From Bacillota bacterium (GTDB taxonomy: Bacteria > Bacillota > Negativicutes > Sporomusales > Sporomusaceae), in contig JAEZVB010000070.1 of the NCBI GenBank assembly GCA_023443285.1, positions 1 to 41,795 of the forward strand: DNA of 41,795 nt. The letters run 5' to 3'. Under the pieces are notes generated by a model. That model was not told where the DNA came from. It saw nothing but the letters and a program-made list of their open reading frames with translations, and did not search any database. The stretch's first letter is position 1. Each line of letters starts with the position of its first letter. This document shows positions 40,067 through 41,795 of this stretch, piece after piece. The translations under genes and the position numbers were made by a program.

Positions 40067-40126
40067 TGTAAATTTTCATTCTTATAAAGCAGGAATACCA
40101 TAAATTGTGTCGAAATAAAATTTACA
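40067..40126. repeat. 10-bp inverted repeat upstream of sepF
   Basis: TGTAAATTTT (40067-40076) and AAAATTTACA (40117-40126) are exact complements 40 nt apart, in the AT-rich spacer before sepF. It could be a chance AT-rich match, a hairpin, or a paired operator. Confidence 0.4.
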
Positions 40127-40161
40127 ATTGAAGTATCGATTTCTTGAGGAGGCGTGTACCA

Positions 40162-40602
40162 GTGGCGCTTGGATTAATGGATAAATTAGCAAACTTTTTA
40201 ATACCAATGGAAGAAGAAATGGGAGCGCCGGAAAAATTGGAGACGTCTGCTGCGAAAGAAGTATCGGTGCAGGAAATCGAACGTCGTCCAAAGCTTAAAG
40301 TACATAGTCAGCAACCAGGTAATTTTAAGATGTGTGTCGACGTACCGACTACCTTTGACGATGTACAGAAGTATGCCGACTTTCTTAAAAGCCATGTTGC
40401 TATTATTGTTAACTATCAGCAGGTTGATGCCGTGACGCAGCAGCGCATGAGCGACTTTCTGAATGGCGTATGCTACGTTTTGGAGGGCAGTGTCCAGCGG
40501 ATTTCGGAAAAGGTAATACTTTATACTTATGCCAATATTGATGTGGATAAAAAGATATTTGCTTATTCAGTACCTACCTATGTTCGCGTAAAGAATGAAT
40601 AA
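40162..40602 (+). CDS. sepF: Cell division protein SepF
   Basis: A 146-residue SepF: an amphipathic N-terminal helix (LGLMDKLANFLIPMEEE) for membrane binding, a Pro/Gln-rich linker, and a globular domain with VDVPTTFDDVQKYADFLKS, VNYQQVDAVTQQRMSDFLNG, and VQRISEKVIL. It tethers and aligns FtsZ. I choose GTG 40162 (AGGAGG 9 nt upstream, giving MALGLMDKL); ATG 40177 is an alternative. The longer frame from TTG 40144 starts inside the ribosome site. Confidence 0.94.
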   Translation: MALGLMDKLANFLIPMEEEMGAPEKLETSAAKEVSVQEIERRPKLKVHSQQPGNFKMCVDVPTTFDDVQKYADFLKSHVAIIVNYQQVDAVTQQRMSDFLNGVCYVLEGSVQRISEKVILYTYANIDVDKKIFAYSVPTYVRVKNE

Positions 40603-40632
40603 ATGCATTGAACAGGCTAGAATTTAACAGAG

Positions 40633-40670
40633 AAAAAGCTATTTGTCTTAAAATAGGCAAATAGCTTTTT
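40633..40670 (+). terminator. Rho-independent terminator after sepF
   Basis: AAAAAGCTATTTG (40633-40645) pairs with CAAATAGCTTTTT (40658-40670) across a 12-nt loop, followed by TTATTG. It ends the sepF transcript 30 nt after the stop. Confidence 0.88.
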
Positions 40671-40758
40671 TATTGCGTAATTAATAAAGCAATTTAGATT
40701 GTCATATACTTCATTGAGCTTTACCAACAAGGCTATGTCGAAGAAAGGGAGGGGTTTA

Positions 40759-41043
40759 ATGAAGGGATTTAAAAATAGAACAAGTAAGGTGGGTTCATTT
40801 GTCAGTTTGATTGTTCTTAGTGCGATGACAGTGCTTTTTGCTGCACATTTTCCCGTATTTATGGGTTCAGACGCCGGGCGAATCTTTGCCAGTATTTGGA
40901 TTGGTTTTTCGGTAATTATGTTTGTGTCTCATACGGTACGCCTATTGGGTGAGCGCAGGCAGCGGGTGGAAAAAATGTATCATGGGTTTAAAGATGTTCG
41001 CACCCGAAAAAACCATCACCAGGTACGGGTCATGCGCGGCTGA
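40759..41043 (+). CDS. Small two-helix membrane protein, function unknown
   Basis: A 94-residue protein with a basic N-terminus (KGFKNRTSK), two hydrophobic segments (about 12-33, VGSFVSLIVLSAMTVLFAA, and about 43-63, FASIWIGFSVIMFVSHTV), and a basic tail rich in Arg, His and Lys (RTRKNHHQVRVMRG). No family is recognised. ATG 40759 has GGGAGGGG 6-8 nt upstream; the upstream in-frame start at 40699 has none. Confidence 0.7.
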   Translation: MKGFKNRTSKVGSFVSLIVLSAMTVLFAAHFPVFMGSDAGRIFASIWIGFSVIMFVSHTVRLLGERRQRVEKMYHGFKDVRTRKNHHQVRVMRG

Positions 41044-41066
41044 GTACAGCAGGATGTACTACGTTA

Positions 41067-41795
41067 TTAACATATTTTTCCTGGATTTAATATGTTTTGC
41101 GGATCAAAGGCTTGCTTGATGCTTCGTAATAATCCAATATGTTCTGCGCCGAGTGAACAGGCCAGATAGGGTTGTTTTGCATGGCCGATACCATGCTCGC
41201 CGGATACTTGTCCACCTAGTGTTGTAGCTTTATTATACATGGCCTGCATGGCCTCTTCGCGCTTAGCCTCCCATAGCTCTTGTTCAAGAGTATCACGGAG
41301 CACGTAGATATGTAAGTTGCCATCGCCGGCATGTCCGAAGCTTTGAATACGAATCTTCAGTATGTTCTGCAGATCATGGGCGAATTTTACAAACTCAGCG
41401 ACCTTATTGCGGGGCACGACTACGTCACACTCATCTATTTCTGAGGTAGAAGCTTTTATCGCTTCAAGAAAAGCTCCTCTGGCTGACCAAATGGATTGCT
41501 GTCTTTCCGGAGTATTGGAGATGAGGACATCGTGGGCACCGGCATCAAGGCAAATATGTGCAACTAATTCATAGGATTTTTCTAATTCCTCACTGCTATT
41601 GCCGTCAAAGGTAAGGAGTAAATAGGCATTTGCCGATGTATCAGGAAACTTCTTGCCTAAAAATTCTTCGGCGGCTAAAATGACATCACGTTCCATGAAT
41701 TCAATGGCAGTAGGCATGGCTTTGGACTTAATTATTTTGGGTACGGTTTCAATCGCCTGATCAAGATCGGAAAAAGGCACCAGTAAGCTTAGTGC
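41067..41795 (-). CDS. FAD-linked oxidase, GlcD/LldD-like (C-terminal part)
   Basis: The C-terminal 242 or so residues of an FAD oxidase; the start lies beyond the right edge and the reading frame is open to 41795. Motifs: LTFDGNSSEEL, the VVPRNKVAEFV segment, FGHAGDGNLHIYVL (substrate/iron-binding His), VSGEHGIGHAKQPYL, and the terminal IKQAFDPQNILNPGKI. The family oxidises 2-hydroxy acids (glycolate, D-lactate); with Etf partners in many anaerobes. The missing N-terminal FAD domain prevents a finer call. Confidence 0.9.
   Translation of the reverse strand, partial: ALSLLVPFSDLDQAIETVPKIIKSKAMPTAIEFMERDVILAAEEFLGKKFPDTSANAYLLLTFDGNSSEELEKSYELVAHICLDAGAHDVLISNTPERQQSIWSARGAFLEAIKASTSEIDECDVVVPRNKVAEFVKFAHDLQNILKIRIQSFGHAGDGNLHIYVLRDTLEQELWEAKREEAMQAMYNKATTLGGQVSGEHGIGHAKQPYLACSLGAEHIGLLRSIKQAFDPQNILNPGKIC

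Overview
The window looks like chromosomal DNA of a low-GC, anaerobic, probably spore-forming member of the Bacillota. My best guess is the Negativicutes (Sporomusaceae-like), but that is inference. Supporting signs are SepF, YlbF, a SpoVB-type flippase, YwbE, DUF1540, UPF0210/ACT and DUF896 genes, a Tyr T-box, strong AGGAGG-type ribosome sites, several GTG/TTG starts, and oxygen-defence genes of anaerobes (rubredoxin-flavin reductase, AhpF-like reductase). Nothing looks like phage, plasmid, IS element or CRISPR; it reads as ordinary core chromosome with about 45 intact genes.

Layout. 1-5.5 kb: start of a minus-strand gene (possibly a group B [FeFe] hydrogenase), two small zinc/cysteine-rich proteins, DUF896, a double-rubredoxin flavin reductase followed by an AhpF-like thioredoxin-reductase homologue, the ACT/UPF0210 pair, and a 94-nt structured hairpin. 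5.6-16 kb: a nucleic-acid block with two DEAD-box helicases, topoisomerase III, an ABC-F ATPase, an ArsC/Spx-like protein, RecQ, a GIY-YIG protein and YwbE. 16-17.3 kb: a minus-strand DAHP synthase gene preceded by an unannotated Phe/Trp-rich leader peptide and attenuator. 17.5-19.4 kb: endonuclease III, an ArgA-like acetyltransferase and a UPF0173 hydrolase. 19.7-22.6 kb: a molybdenum cofactor operon mobB-moaA-moaC-MOSC-mogA. 22.6-25.9 kb: UvsE, a CBS/DRTGG family II pyrophosphatase, a TSCPD protein and an orphan. 26-28.2 kb: a Tyr-specific T-box controlling a second DAHP synthase gene and tyrA. 28.2-33.4 kb: an exported SGNH hydrolase, DedA, a SpoVB-like flippase and a tandem P-loop ATPase. 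33.6-41.8 kb: trmL, an endonuclease IV homologue, ylbF, murB, a beta-CASP RNase-like enzyme, typA, sepF, a small membrane protein and the end of a GlcD-like oxidase gene.

The most interesting system is the two-branch control of entry into aromatic amino acid synthesis. Two paralogous type I-beta DAHP synthases lie about 9 kb apart. One sits behind a ribosome-mediated attenuator with a 40-codon Phe/Trp-rich leader peptide and a consensus promoter. The other sits behind a tRNA-sensing T-box whose specifier reads as UAC (Tyr), and is translationally overlapped with prephenate dehydrogenase. Together they would let the cell tune the first step separately to Phe (perhaps also Trp) and Tyr charging. 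All functions here are read from sequence and family knowledge; no alignment or database search was run.
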